Below are positions 55,018 to 64,000 of a DNA stretch of 64,000 nucleotides, piece by piece. The translations under genes and the position numbers were made by a program. Under the pieces are notes generated by a model that saw only the letters and a program-made list of their open reading frames with translations, searched no databases and was not told the origin of the DNA. Location: positions 35,304,501-35,368,500 of the forward strand of contig NC_069658.1 in the NCBI RefSeq assembly GCF_027244095.1, read 5' to 3'. Every line of letters begins with the position of its first letter. Positions within the stretch are counted from its first letter, which is position 1. The DNA comes from Hemicordylus capensis. Its lineage: Eukaryota; Chordata; Lepidosauria; Squamata; Cordylidae.

Positions 55018-55255
55018 TGATTATTTCATTTCATTTATTTTTTACATTTATATCCTGCTCCCAGGAGCTCCCAGGAGCTCAGAGTGGTGTACATGCTTAT
55101 TTTTATCTTCACAACAACCCTGTGAGGTAGGTTATCTTCACAACAACCCTGAGAGACACATGACTGGCCCCAGTGAGTCCCCCAGTGAGTTTCATGGATG
55201 AATGGGGATTCAACCTCAGGTCTTCCCGGTCCTAGTCCTAACTGCTATGATTTGC
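55018..55255 (-). repeat. tRNA-SINE
   Basis: On the minus strand a decayed head (atagcagttaggactaggac) and B box (gttgaatcccc) are followed by the body and an A/T-rich tail. A small internal duplication ('tatcttcacaacaaccctg') is present. Confidence 0.7.
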
Positions 55256-55605
55256 ATTTCATCAAATTCTCATGCATTCTCTTCAGATATTGAAGTAAAT
55301 GTAAGATAATGTACAACTCAACAAACAAGAGCTTCCATTTGTTGTTCAATAGTCTCTCATTTCTTGTTATAGTAACACACACCAAGTTAAGTAGCCTCCC
55401 CTGCATAAAGCAAAGAACCAACGTGCCACCCCACCAATTAATTAAAACTCACTCTTACTGATCAGAATTGAGTCTCCACTGATTAATCAACTGAAACTTT
55501 AGTTCATTAGTCTCTTCATTAAAATGATTCTATCATGGAGCCCTGCTTACACTGTGGAATTCTAATCTATATTCATATGATTTGCATCTAAGGGCTATGC
55601 ATTAC

Positions 55606-55915
55606 ATAGGAACAACATAGGAACATAGGAAGCTGCCAAATACCGAGTCAGACCATAGGTCCATCTAGCTCAGTATTGTCTTCACCAACAGGCAGCGGCT
55701 TCTCCAAGGTTGCAGGCAGGAATATCTCTCAGCCCTATCCTGGAGAAGCCAGAGAGGGAACCTGGAACCTTCTGCTCTTCCAAGAGCGGCTCCATCCCCT
55801 GAGGGGAATATCTTACAGTGCTCTCACATCAAGTCTCCCATTCAGATGCAACCAGGGTGGACCCTGCTTAGCTAAGTGGACAAGTCATGATTGTTACCAC
55901 AAGACCAGATATTTT
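55606..55915 (-). repeat. 5S-rRNA-derived SINE, minus strand
   Basis: The reverse complement gives gctaagcagggtccaccctgg-like and gaatgggagacttgatg segments. It begins at the left with the 'cctatgttcctatgttg'-type tail. It lies in copy C intron 4. Confidence 0.8.
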
Positions 55916-56104
55916 TCAGATAATAATTTTGCAATACTGTATTCTGACTAAAAATGGCCAAGGAATGATAATGGCGCATCTCTCACTTCTTTTTCTCTCT
56001 CCAGGGTGACTCTGGTAGTCCTTTGATACGTGATGGGAAAAAGAGTCATTGTCTCCTTTGATTATCTCTTAAGGATCAAGGAAACCATGAAAGAAAACTC
56101 ATAG

Positions 56105-56657
56105 AGATCATTTCTTGATCTCCTTTATCTTGTGCTTTCGTTTATGTTTATCTCATTCTCTGTAACTGCACTGTCAGACAAGTAGCAACCATTTCCACAG
56201 ATGGCGGGGGGAGGAATAGAGGCTAAACTCTTGTCTTACAACTCCTTTTCCAATATTCCATCAACTGGCTGTGCAATAATCTGATTACCTCCAGCAAGAT
56301 TCTGCAAAACATAAATGATATACTGTGCAATGTTCCACCTGCCTTATAATGCAATGGGCATGCATTTGCACAAGAGTGTTTTTGTGAAAGATGTAAGAAT
56401 TGCACAAACACAGGTGTAATGGATGCCCGTTAAGTCCAATGACCATCCCTTGCACAACTGCATTTGCATAATTCTTAAGTCTTGAACAAGAGAATTCTTG
56501 GACAACTGCATGTGTGTGCCATAAAAGGCAGATGGATCGTTGCACAGTTTGTCAGCCGGTATATATTCCGGTAGAGAGTAACCTAAGAAATTCATACAAA
56601 CATGGTAAATTCTATGATGTCAGGATCTTCTTTTTCTTTCTGTTTTGAGGGTGAGAA
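56105..56657. other. 3' flank of copy C
   Basis: The first 60 bp match the flank of copy B in reverse. The rest ('gcacaagagtgtttttgtgaaag') resembles 31500-31660. No gene is seen. Confidence 0.45.
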
Positions 56658-56911
56658 ACACAGGCGTTTTCCACACAAGGCATTTAGCTTGCATCTCCAC
56701 TGGAATGGAGGGTGTGCGTTCACATATCGGCCAGATTTACCACGAAGTCTCTGAGAGCTATTGGGGAGCACTGCACACACAATTCGGGTTTTTCATTGTG
56801 CATTAGAGTTTAGCCCACTTCATATCCAGGGTAAAAAAAAAAAAATCCACTTTTTGCATCAGTTTTTTAGAGCAACTTCGAACTTGCAGTAAAGCCTGCT
56901 ATGTGAAAAAC
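56658..56911 (+). repeat. R1 repeat, fullest copy
   Basis: It runs from 'gttttccacacaaggc' to 'gcctgctatgtgaaaaac', which are imperfect inverted ends. An A-run lies at 56832-56846. Confidence 0.6.
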
Positions 56912-58540
56912 ACCACAGAAAGATAGCTTTTCTGTTTTGCTCATAAAAGGAAGGGAAAGAAATACACAAGCAGCTCCTGTTGAGGGATCTTTCTTGAGTC
57001 CAAGTTGTGTTCCAGAGCTCCTGAGACCAAATAAAGTTATTTTGTCCCAACTTTATCCCGACTGAGTGTGAAGGAATGAGGCTGAACCGCCTTTCAAATT
57101 TTAATTTTAAGCAAATTTTAGTTTTTGCTTACTGCTTCTACATATGAAGAAGCTGCGCAGGGGTCAAAGGTTCACAGCTCCTATTCTGTGGTTTGGTTTG
57201 GGAGGAGAAAGAGTTTTGCTGTTTACTTTTTGGAGGGAAGAGAGGGTTTGATTTGACTGGGTATGTTTTAAAACATGAAGGGAACAAATTTGTTTTGATT
57301 GGTTTGTTGAGAAAAATCAGAGGGGGGAGTGAATAAAAGGAGGCTTGGATGCAGCAAAGGTGTCAGTAGAAATAAAACTCAGAGAGGAGAACGATAAGAG
57401 TCAGAGAGTTGGAGAAACATCTCAGAGACAGGAGCAGAGCTGGAACAGGAGACAGCAAGCAGACTGCAGGAGAAAGCTGACTGGGAGCAGTCAGAGGCAC
57501 ATGGCAAGGCAGTCCTGCCCTATACAGGGCCAGTGCTACCATTAGGCCAACTAGGCAGCCACCGAGGGTGCAGACCTCAGAGGGGCGCAGAGTGTAGAGT
57601 GTCATTGTGTTTGCCTAGGGCGCAAAATAGTCTGGCAGTGGCCTTGGCCCAATGCTCAAACAGTGTGAATTAGCTTCTTTTCTGTCTCAGTACAAAAAAA
57701 TATCTTGAAATGGAGCATAGCTGAGGTTTTCAGAATTTCAAGGGCTTCCCCAGCATCCCTTGGAGGCTTTCTATTGCTCATCTAAAATGGGTGTGCAGGT
57801 CGCCCACAGCCTCCATACACAGGTCATCCCCTCACCCATGATTCCCCGTGGCCAAAGATCTCCATGTGGTAAGATGCCAATCACAGCCTGAGAAATTTGA
57901 ATGGGGGAGAGGTCTGTATCACTGACAACTCTGAGCTACTACCACCCAGGGCCACCTGAATATGAAGCCTTACACTGTGTGCCATGGTGACCCCATGGGG
58001 CAAGTTCACAGGAAGGGGATTGGAGGACAGGCCGAGCACTCCATGGACAGGTCCATGACCCTCCTATCTTGAAGGAATGCATGCAGATCCAACAGGAGTC
58101 CTATTGGCAGCATGAGCCCCACATCCCTCTCCTTTCCAAACATGGGACTGCTTTGATGTGGCATCTTTTGTGGGCTGCAGGAAAGTGGTGTGATGTGATG
58201 GGTTTAAATATTATCCATCCACTGGCAAGGGTGAATGATCCCTACTTAAAATGCATGATCATGCTCAACATGCCCCCTTCCAGATCACAGCCATTGGATG
58301 CAGCCCTGATGGCATGCTGACGCCATGCCAGGAGTCTGGCAACTCAGGCCTGGAGCTCTGTTGGAGGTGGATCCTCAAACCAGGAAGAAGGAGGAGAAAC
58401 CCTGAAAGGATACCAGCAGTTGCCTAACCACGGCTGTGCATACCTCAGAGAGAGAGCTGCTTGGGTCTCACTCGCTCACTCATTGACATGAAACTTCCAG
58501 ACTGCTGTGTACCACTGGGCTACGTTGTGTTGGTCTACCA
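56912..58540. other. Intergenic DNA, little recognised
   Basis: At 57525-57645 a segment starting CAGGGCCAGTGCTACC and ending GGCAGTGGCCTTGGCCC may be a short hAT-like element (ends only roughly inverted). Otherwise I see no gene. Confidence 0.35.
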
Positions 58541-58544
58541 AGCC

Positions 58545-60430
58545 AAGGTCAGAATCCAGGTGGTCAAGTCTCTATGAAAGCAAGATAACACAGGTCTAGG
58601 TGAGGTCACACAATCTGAGGTCAGAAACCAAAAGTTCGAGTTCACACAAGAGCAAAATAACAGATCAGGTAACAAGCTAAGGTCAAGCCATGAGATCAGT
58701 TCTATGAGGGAGCAGGGGCGTAGCAAGGTTGGAGTGGGCCCAGAGACGAGATTTTAAAATGCCCCCCCACACACACACACTCAAAGTCCAGGGCCTCCGC
58801 ACACCCCAGGCCCCCAAGGATTTAAGTCTGATATTCCAAAATAAGTATGCTGCCTGGAAATACATTTCACTGAATACACACACGCACACGTCACAATATA
58901 TAGTGATATACATTGAGTACTATACATTTGTTTTACTTTTAATGCCTAGAACACACTAAAAAGATGAATGATTAAAATGGGCCCCTCGCTGCAGATTAGC
59001 AAAGGAGACTTTCAACCATGCAGGGTGAACCTATGTTTGTTTTCCCAGAATTCTGAACAAATTCAGTCAAGTTCGATTCCAGGAGGTTTTTCACAGGAGG
59101 CTTTTAAAGCCCTTTAACACACATCTCCTCTGGAATGGAGGTGCTGCATTCACATGTTGGCCAGATTGACCCTGAAGTCCCTGCAAGTTATTGGGGAGCA
59201 GTTCACACACAAGAAAAATAAAATAAAATAAAAGCACAAGACATGCTTCACAGTTCTCACTCAGACCTTCTGGGTTGCAAAACAACTTGAGCATAAGTGC
59301 ATTTATAAATGAATGAATGAATAAAATAAATATAATACTGTTTCTTCCAGAAGTTTTTGTAATTTTCTGCCATGAAACAAGCCACTTATAGGCCTTTTTA
59401 GATAGTTTTTTTAAGCCAGCAAATTTTCCAAGCTGTTTAAAAATAAATATTCAGAGACTTCTCAGTCCCTCCCCACCCCCATATCAAAGCCCTATGGCAA
59501 GCAGATGCCTATATATCCAGGACGGGGGGCGGGGTGGGGAAGGTAACCACAAAAAGGAGTTCACACTCTACCTGGCAAATGCTGGGCTGGGCAGGGCAGC
59601 AAGGGCTCTTCTGCTGCAGAGAACAGTGGTGGCCACTCTGGCTGCCTCCTCCTTCCTGGCTGGCTTGGGCCCTACTGGAGTTCAGGCTTCACAGAGGCCT
59701 ACACGGAGGCCTCCGTGGAAGCCCCGCCCACCCACCGATCAGCTGAGAGGCGGGAGAAAAGGAGCTCTTTGCAGCTTGTCTGCTGCTCGATTGCCGGCCA
59801 GGAGAACAAGCTGGAGAGACGGCGAACAGGGCAAGTGGCTGAGGGGCCTTGGGGCTGGGCAGGGGGCAATGGGGAGTCACGTGAGGTGCCTCTGGGGGGC
59901 CCCTCCAGGCAGTGGGGCCCCTAGACAACTGTCTCCCCTTGCCCGATCCTTGTTACGCGCCTGTGAGGGAGCAAGGTAATATGCAATGATCAGGCTGAGA
60001 GACAGGCAACAATGTTGCTTCTGTAACTGCTCCTTCCAGATGGATTCCTTAAATAGGTCTGCCCCAATATCCCAGTCTCAGGCTCCTTCCTCTATTTCCA
60101 GAGACAGCAGTACTAGAACTACTGCTGGCCTATTTCTTAACTGTAAGCAATTCCAGCAAGGTGATGATTCCTCTAATACTGGTGATGAGTTCCAAGGAGT
60201 TCTTGGAGTCAGAGGAGATGGGCAGAGGGGTATCTTCTGTGCGTGGTGGAGGTGATGGCTCTTCCTACAAGACTGTATTTCACAGAGCCAGCTCCCCAGA
60301 ATCCTCTTCCTCACACTCCGATAATGGTAATTCTATGTTTGTCGGCTCCTTGGACATGGGAAGCGCTGGTACTACAAGAGAGTCTGCAACTCATTCTGGA
60401 TCTTCATCTCCAGCCACTTTTGGAAGGGAG
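58545..60430. repeat. Unclassified repeat interrupted by a hAT element
   Basis: The parts before 58705 and after 59971 join cleanly across the hAT target duplication. Phrases like 'aggtcagaaaccaaaagttc' resemble 44290-44735. No conserved domain is visible in its open frames. Confidence 0.35.
58713..59963. mobile_element. Non-autonomous hAT element with perfect 8-bp target duplication
   Basis: It begins CAGGGGCGTAGCAAGG and ends CCTTGTTACGCGCCTG (reverse CAGGCGCGTAACAAGG), with tgagggag at both 58705-58712 and 59964-59971. The 1,251-bp interior matches 39988-41060, including an R1 piece. No transposase is encoded. The exact duplication suggests a recent insertion. Confidence 0.9.
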
Positions 60431-60436
60431 GTAGAG

Positions 60437-60495
60437 AAATCAAATCAAATCAAATCAAATCAAATCAAATCAAATAAATAAATAAATAAATAAAT
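60437..60495. repeat. (AAATC)n/(AAAT)n microsatellite
   Basis: AAATC units pass into AAAT units. Confidence 0.9.
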
Positions 60496-60639
60496 TTGTC
60501 TCTGATGATGAGGTGTCAGGCTCAGGTTCATGACACAGACTAAACCATGGACGATAGAAACATGCCATTCTCACAGGCAAGCTTGAGACCTTGCCCACAC
60601 TACTTTAAAAAAATAATTTTAATGGGAAAATTTGACTCT

Positions 60640-60940
60640 AACCAGACTATGCCAGCAAATTTGGAGAATGACACAGTGGCCAACAGATTGGAAGAGGTCA
60701 GTCTACAAACCTGTATCAAAGAAAGGAGACTTAACAGATTGCACAAACCATCGCACAATATCCTTAATTTCACATGCTAGCAAAATAATGCTCAGGATCA
60801 TCCAATGTAGATTAGAGCCCTACGTGGAAAGAGAAATGTGGGAAGTTCAAGCTGGTTTCAGAGAAGACCAAGGAACAAGAGACATCATTGCTGATGCACG
60901 CTGGATAATTGATAAAGTAGAATTTGGCACTAAATCAACA
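60640..60940 (+). repeat. BovB-like (RTE) LINE fragment
   Basis: The frame reads WPTDWKRSVYKPVSKKGDLT, TISLISHASKIMLRIIQCRL and VQAGFREDQGTRDIIADARW. The SKKG, LISHASK and QAGFR-GTRD motifs are those of BovB reverse transcriptase. Only the finger region is kept, in one open frame. Confidence 0.85.
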
Positions 60941-61883
60941 TTTCCATCACAAAATTAGATCTAAGCATAAAGTGTGAGAACAGCTAACCAATGTTTATGA
61001 ACTGGAAATGTCTGTGATTTTGCGCAGATTTTCCTATTATTTTTTGAATTCGTTTGTACATCTATCATTAATCTTTGCAATGAATACTCATCATGCAAAG
61101 TCCAGATAAGCAGCTATCTGTCACTGGTGATCTCAACCGTTTTCTCACCCTCCTCATTGTACAGAAAGGCTTTTCCACTGTACAGGTTGTTACTGTCAAT
61201 GTCAGGGCAAAAAGAACTGCTTGTTTAGTGGAAGTCAAGTGCATAGCTATGGGAGAGTGGCCTCATGTTCACCACTCTCTCCAGCAGACCCATGTACATA
61301 CCAGCCATGCACTGAATGGCTTCAGGGAGCTTCAGAAGGCTGCATGGACTCTTTTGGGTGCTGCGCATGCCCTTTGTATGGGATGACACATGCAGGGATG
61401 ACACATGCAGATGCTGGAATGACTTGTGTAGCCCTCTGGAGCTCATTTCCCAGCTGGCTTCATTGTCGGCTGGATGTTTTCTTCATTCACTCCCTCACTC
61501 AGGGAGAGATCAAAGAAAACATGCAGTGGATAACAAAACCGTCTGGGAAGGAGGTGGTTTGAGGTGAGGGAGGGATAAGGTGCAAGCCAGGTGGCTCCCA
61601 GGAGCTGGGCGGTTCATGTTCATTGAACCCATCTATCCCATTATAGCTCTGCCCCTGATGGAAGTGATGTTTCCTCCTCATCTAATTTTCACTTTGTTAA
61701 AAACTTCCTGATGTCCATTTCTGAAGGGAAAGTGTGTGCACATGAGGGGTCAGAAGTATATACAGTGACACTCTCAGCTCTTATTCTTCCAAACAGTCCT
61801 TAGAGTAGGCTGACAGGCAGACCAACAGATATAAGGAGGAATAAAGACAGATTTCCTCAGTGCAAATTAGTTATAAATATATA

Positions 61884-62176
61884 TAGTGTGATAATATTTT
61901 CATTGCCTAACAGAAATGTCTGTGGTTTTAATCGCTACTTAACTGCTAGTATTTTAATTCTTAAGTAGTAGGAGTACAGACTGGCAACCACCAAGGATCT
62001 TCTTTGGAAATATCCACATAGGTAGCCAAAATCTGATGATCCTACAGGAAGTTTTGTACACAGGGCATTTAAAGCCCTTTAGCTCACATCTCCTCCAGAA
62101 TGGAGGGTGTGCATTCACTTATTGGGCAGATTTACCCCTGTGTGCTATTGGGGAGCACTTCACACAAAATTTGGGT
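61884..62176 (+). repeat. Direct repeat, copy at 63247-63536
   Basis: Nearly identical sequences ('gataatattttcattgccta' onward) occur twice in the right arm about 1.36 kb apart, and once in reverse, more diverged, near 19740-20030. The right-arm pair is therefore a recent local duplication. Confidence 0.8.
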
Positions 62177-62260
62177 CTTTCACTATGCATTAGAGTGTAA
62201 CCTGATTTATATCTGGGATTTTAAAAATCCACTTTTTGTGTCAGGTTTTTGGGATGACTT
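62045..62260 (+). repeat. R1 repeat
   Basis: It contains 'gcatttaaagccctttagct' and 'atctcctccagaatgg', and ends near 'aaatccactttttgtgtcag'. Confidence 0.6.
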
Positions 62261-62814
62261 TGAGCATACACTTGCTATTAACACACTGGGAAGTATATAA
62301 GTGGAATATGGGGAGGGTGGGGGTTTGGGAGGTAACATGATACAGGAAGACATCCCGATTGACAGATTTTTAAACTTCAGATTTGCATTGGAAAGGAAAC
62401 TAGTTGGAGTTTAGACATAACTGCCTTTGTTGAATTGATGGCTCTATTTCCCGTTTCCAGAAAGAGAGCACTGAGTTTGCACCAGGAATATATATGCTAT
62501 TATAGGGCACCATTTCCTCCTTACTGCTGCATGTGTAGGTGAAGAGAGAGCTCCATTCATTGCCTGTTCCATCATCCTTTGCCCCTATCCTCCACCATTG
62601 ACTCCACTTTCCCAGTGGAGCTGCCATTCTCCAGGATTTACGCCCTTCCTTAGCCTAGCTGACCAGCCTGCTGCTTCTCCTGTGTGTTCAGCCGTTTTTT
62701 TTAAAAAGGCTTGATGCTGGAATAAAGGTTACAAATGTGAAATGTTAAAAAAATGAACATTGTGATGCTTGCTGATGCTGATAATGTGATGAAAGTAAAT
62801 GCAATGCTTTGCCA

Positions 62815-63035
62815 GCATGATGTAGTGGTTAGAGTGCTGGACTAGGACCAGGGAGACCTGAGTTCAAATCCCCATTCAGCCATGAGACTTGCTGGGTGAC
62901 TCTGGGCCAGTCACTTCTCTCTCAGCCTAAGCTACTTCACAGAGTTGTTGTGAGGAGAAATTTAAGTAAGTAGTACACCACTCTGGGCTCCTTGGAGGAA
63001 GAGCGGGATAGAAAATGTAAATAAATAAATAAAAT
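62815..63035 (+). repeat. tRNA-SINE, well preserved
   Basis: It has an A-box region (gtagtggttagagtgctgg), a B box (gttcaaatccc), body and an (aaat)n tail at 63018-63035. It is the best-preserved member of the family here. The 3' part recurs in reverse at 17425-17560. Confidence 0.8.
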
Positions 63036-63411
63036 AATGTCTGCTGTATGAGACTTTTCTTTGTATTTCTCCAAAATAGAAAGAAGCACTCTGTGACTGA
63101 CTAAAGCGGCAGCACAGAGAGACAGACACACATGCACCAACCTATCCCAAAGGACTCTGTGACTTGATTGACTATAGTGGCAGCACAGAAGAAAAAGGTT
63201 TATATGGAACCACAAAAAGAAAAGGTTTATATGGAAAAGCTCGCCTAGTGTGATAATATTTTCATTGCCTAACAGAAATGTCTGTGGTTTTAATCGCTAC
63301 TTAACTGCTAGTATTTTAATTCTTAAGTAGTAGGAGTACAGACTGGCAACCACCAAGGATCTTTGGAAATATCCACATAGGTAGCCAAAATCTGATGATC
63401 CTACAGGAAGT

Positions 63412-63680
63412 TTTGTACACAGGGCATTTAAAGCCCTTTAGCTCGCATCTCCTCCAGAATGGAGGGTGTGCATTCACTTATTGGGCAGATTTACCCCTGT
63501 GTGCTATTGGGGAGCACTTCACACAAAATTCGGGTTTTTCAGTGCACATTAGAGTATAGCCCAATTTATATCTGGTATTAAAATATTCACTTTTTGTGTC
63601 AGATTTTAGGGATAACTTTGAGTTTGTAGTAAAGCCTCGCAGATAACCCACAGTAAAGCCAGCTGTGTGGGAAACTCCCA
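63412..63680 (+). repeat. R1 repeat
   Basis: This copy belongs to the second unit of the local direct duplication and extends through 'cacagtaaagccagctgtgt'. Confidence 0.6.
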
Positions 63681-63784
63681 GCAGGTGAGTTCCAATTCTC
63701 CCCAGAGAAATAGGTCAGGATCTTCTTTTGTCCGAGTCAGATCCACACCTGATATGAAACAAACATCTTCTGGACATTGCCAGG

Positions 63785-63886
63785 CATAGGCGTAACTATA
63801 GGGGGGCGGGGGGGCACGTGCCCCGGGCGCCACCTGGCAGGGGGCGCCAAAAAGTGCCCCCGCCGATTTGCCGGTAAAAAAATTTA

Positions 63887-63944
<58 letters not shown>

Positions 63945-64000
63945 TTGCAGAACAGTCCCCCTCCCCCGGTCCCGGCGCGCACCCCCCCCCGGCATTGCTT
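63785..64000. mobile_element. Left end of a CAGRGGCGTAAC-type hAT element, cut by window end
   Basis: It starts CATAGGCGTAACTATAGGGG, the same end as the right end at 41180 read in reverse. A perfect palindrome GGGGCACGTGCCCC lies at 63811-63824. An (ATT)n run of about 18 units at 63890-63945 follows. Confidence 0.65.
63890..63945. repeat. (ATT)n microsatellite
   Basis: About 18 uninterrupted ATT units; on the minus strand it reads as poly-Asn. Confidence 0.95.

Larger units (their letters stand above)
54349..56104 (+). pseudogene. Granzyme A/K-like copy C, exons 4-5 only
   Basis: Exon 4 (54349-54621) is open for 91 codons, with good CCTCCAG and AGA|GTAAGT sites. It includes [30 protein letters not shown] and MLCAGDENGEKDSAR. 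CNDKNHYN and GDSGSPL are closer to granzyme A (CNDRNHYN, GDSGSPL) than copy B is. Exon 5 (56005-56104) begins GDSGSPLIRDG but shifts frame by one base within GGGAAAAAGAGTC, reaching TGA after seven further codons. It also lacks about 45 bases of the GVYT region. Cys201 has become Arg, losing the 136-201 disulfide. Exons 1-3 are absent upstream. Intron 4 and the 3' flank match copy B in reverse. Confidence 0.88.
54349..63785. repeat. Right arm of inverted segmental duplication
   Basis: The order from left is exon 4, intron 4, exon 5 and 3' flank (matching 29202 to about 27060 in reverse), then 60950-61800 (about 21340-20340), 61880-62290 (about 20030-19270), 62290-63185 (about 17883-17265), a bit of 19034-19070, and again 63247-63785 (about 20030-19180). 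The order is therefore locally shuffled. Arm-specific insertions include the hAT at 58713-59963. Confidence 0.75.

Noticed and set aside
57525-57645. Short hAT element starting CAGGGCCAGTGC
   Set aside because: The two ends are only roughly inverted and no 8-bp flanking repeat was found; left as a possibility.
63606-63995. Frame with a long Asn run
   Set aside because: It is the translation of the (ATT)n microsatellite at 63890-63945.

Overview
The window looks like vertebrate, most probably squamate reptile (lizard or snake), genomic DNA. The support is a Sauria-type tRNA SINE, a second tRNA-headed SINE family, 5S-rRNA-headed SINEs, CR1/L2-like LINEs, a BovB (RTE) fragment, an L1 fragment, and many hAT and Tc1/mariner-type DNA transposons. 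Genes are intron-rich with canonical GT..AG sites and are separated by repeat-dense DNA. No bacterial-style operon, CRISPR array or other compact coding region is present. All repeat family names are from pattern recognition, not from a search.

The only host genes I can support are three granzyme A/K-like serine protease copies. Copy A (minus strand) shows exons 1-3 at 8317-8377, 4574-4733 and 485-626; exons 4-5 lie off the left edge. Copy B (minus) shows exons 2-5 at 34789-34957, 33885-34026, 28942-29202 and 27188-27331, all open, with the complete catalytic triad; no exon 1 was found. Copy C (plus) keeps only exons 4 (54349-54621) and 5 (56005-56104), and exon 5 is frameshifted and shortened, so it is a pseudogene.

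A and B sit in a direct segmental duplication (about 27-8141 versus 33411-43186). Later insertions distinguish the two copies, so each serves as the other's empty site. B and C are head to head: DNA from B exon 4 through its downstream flank (about 17265-29202) reappears inverted at about 54349-63785. The 5' exons of both B and C are missing on the side facing the inversion centre (43.2-54.3 kb).

The rest is dominated by mobile DNA. The most striking is a hAT family with ends like TAGGGNTGTGC: a 7.35-kb element (46501-53852) with a perfect 8-bp target duplication and a nearly complete BED-finger transposase; an older 3.2-kb relative inside copy A intron 2 (1285-4454); a 3.45-kb internally deleted relative (15125-18577); and two short members (29955-30390, a near-complete foldback, and 54649-54980). 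The ends of the larger elements carry subterminal hairpins whose arms change sequence while keeping pairing. A second hAT group with ends like CAGRGGCGTARC (38915-41180, 58713-59963, 63785 onward) also has 8-bp target duplications. Retroviral-type remnants are limited to solo-LTR-like pieces and are treated as fossils.
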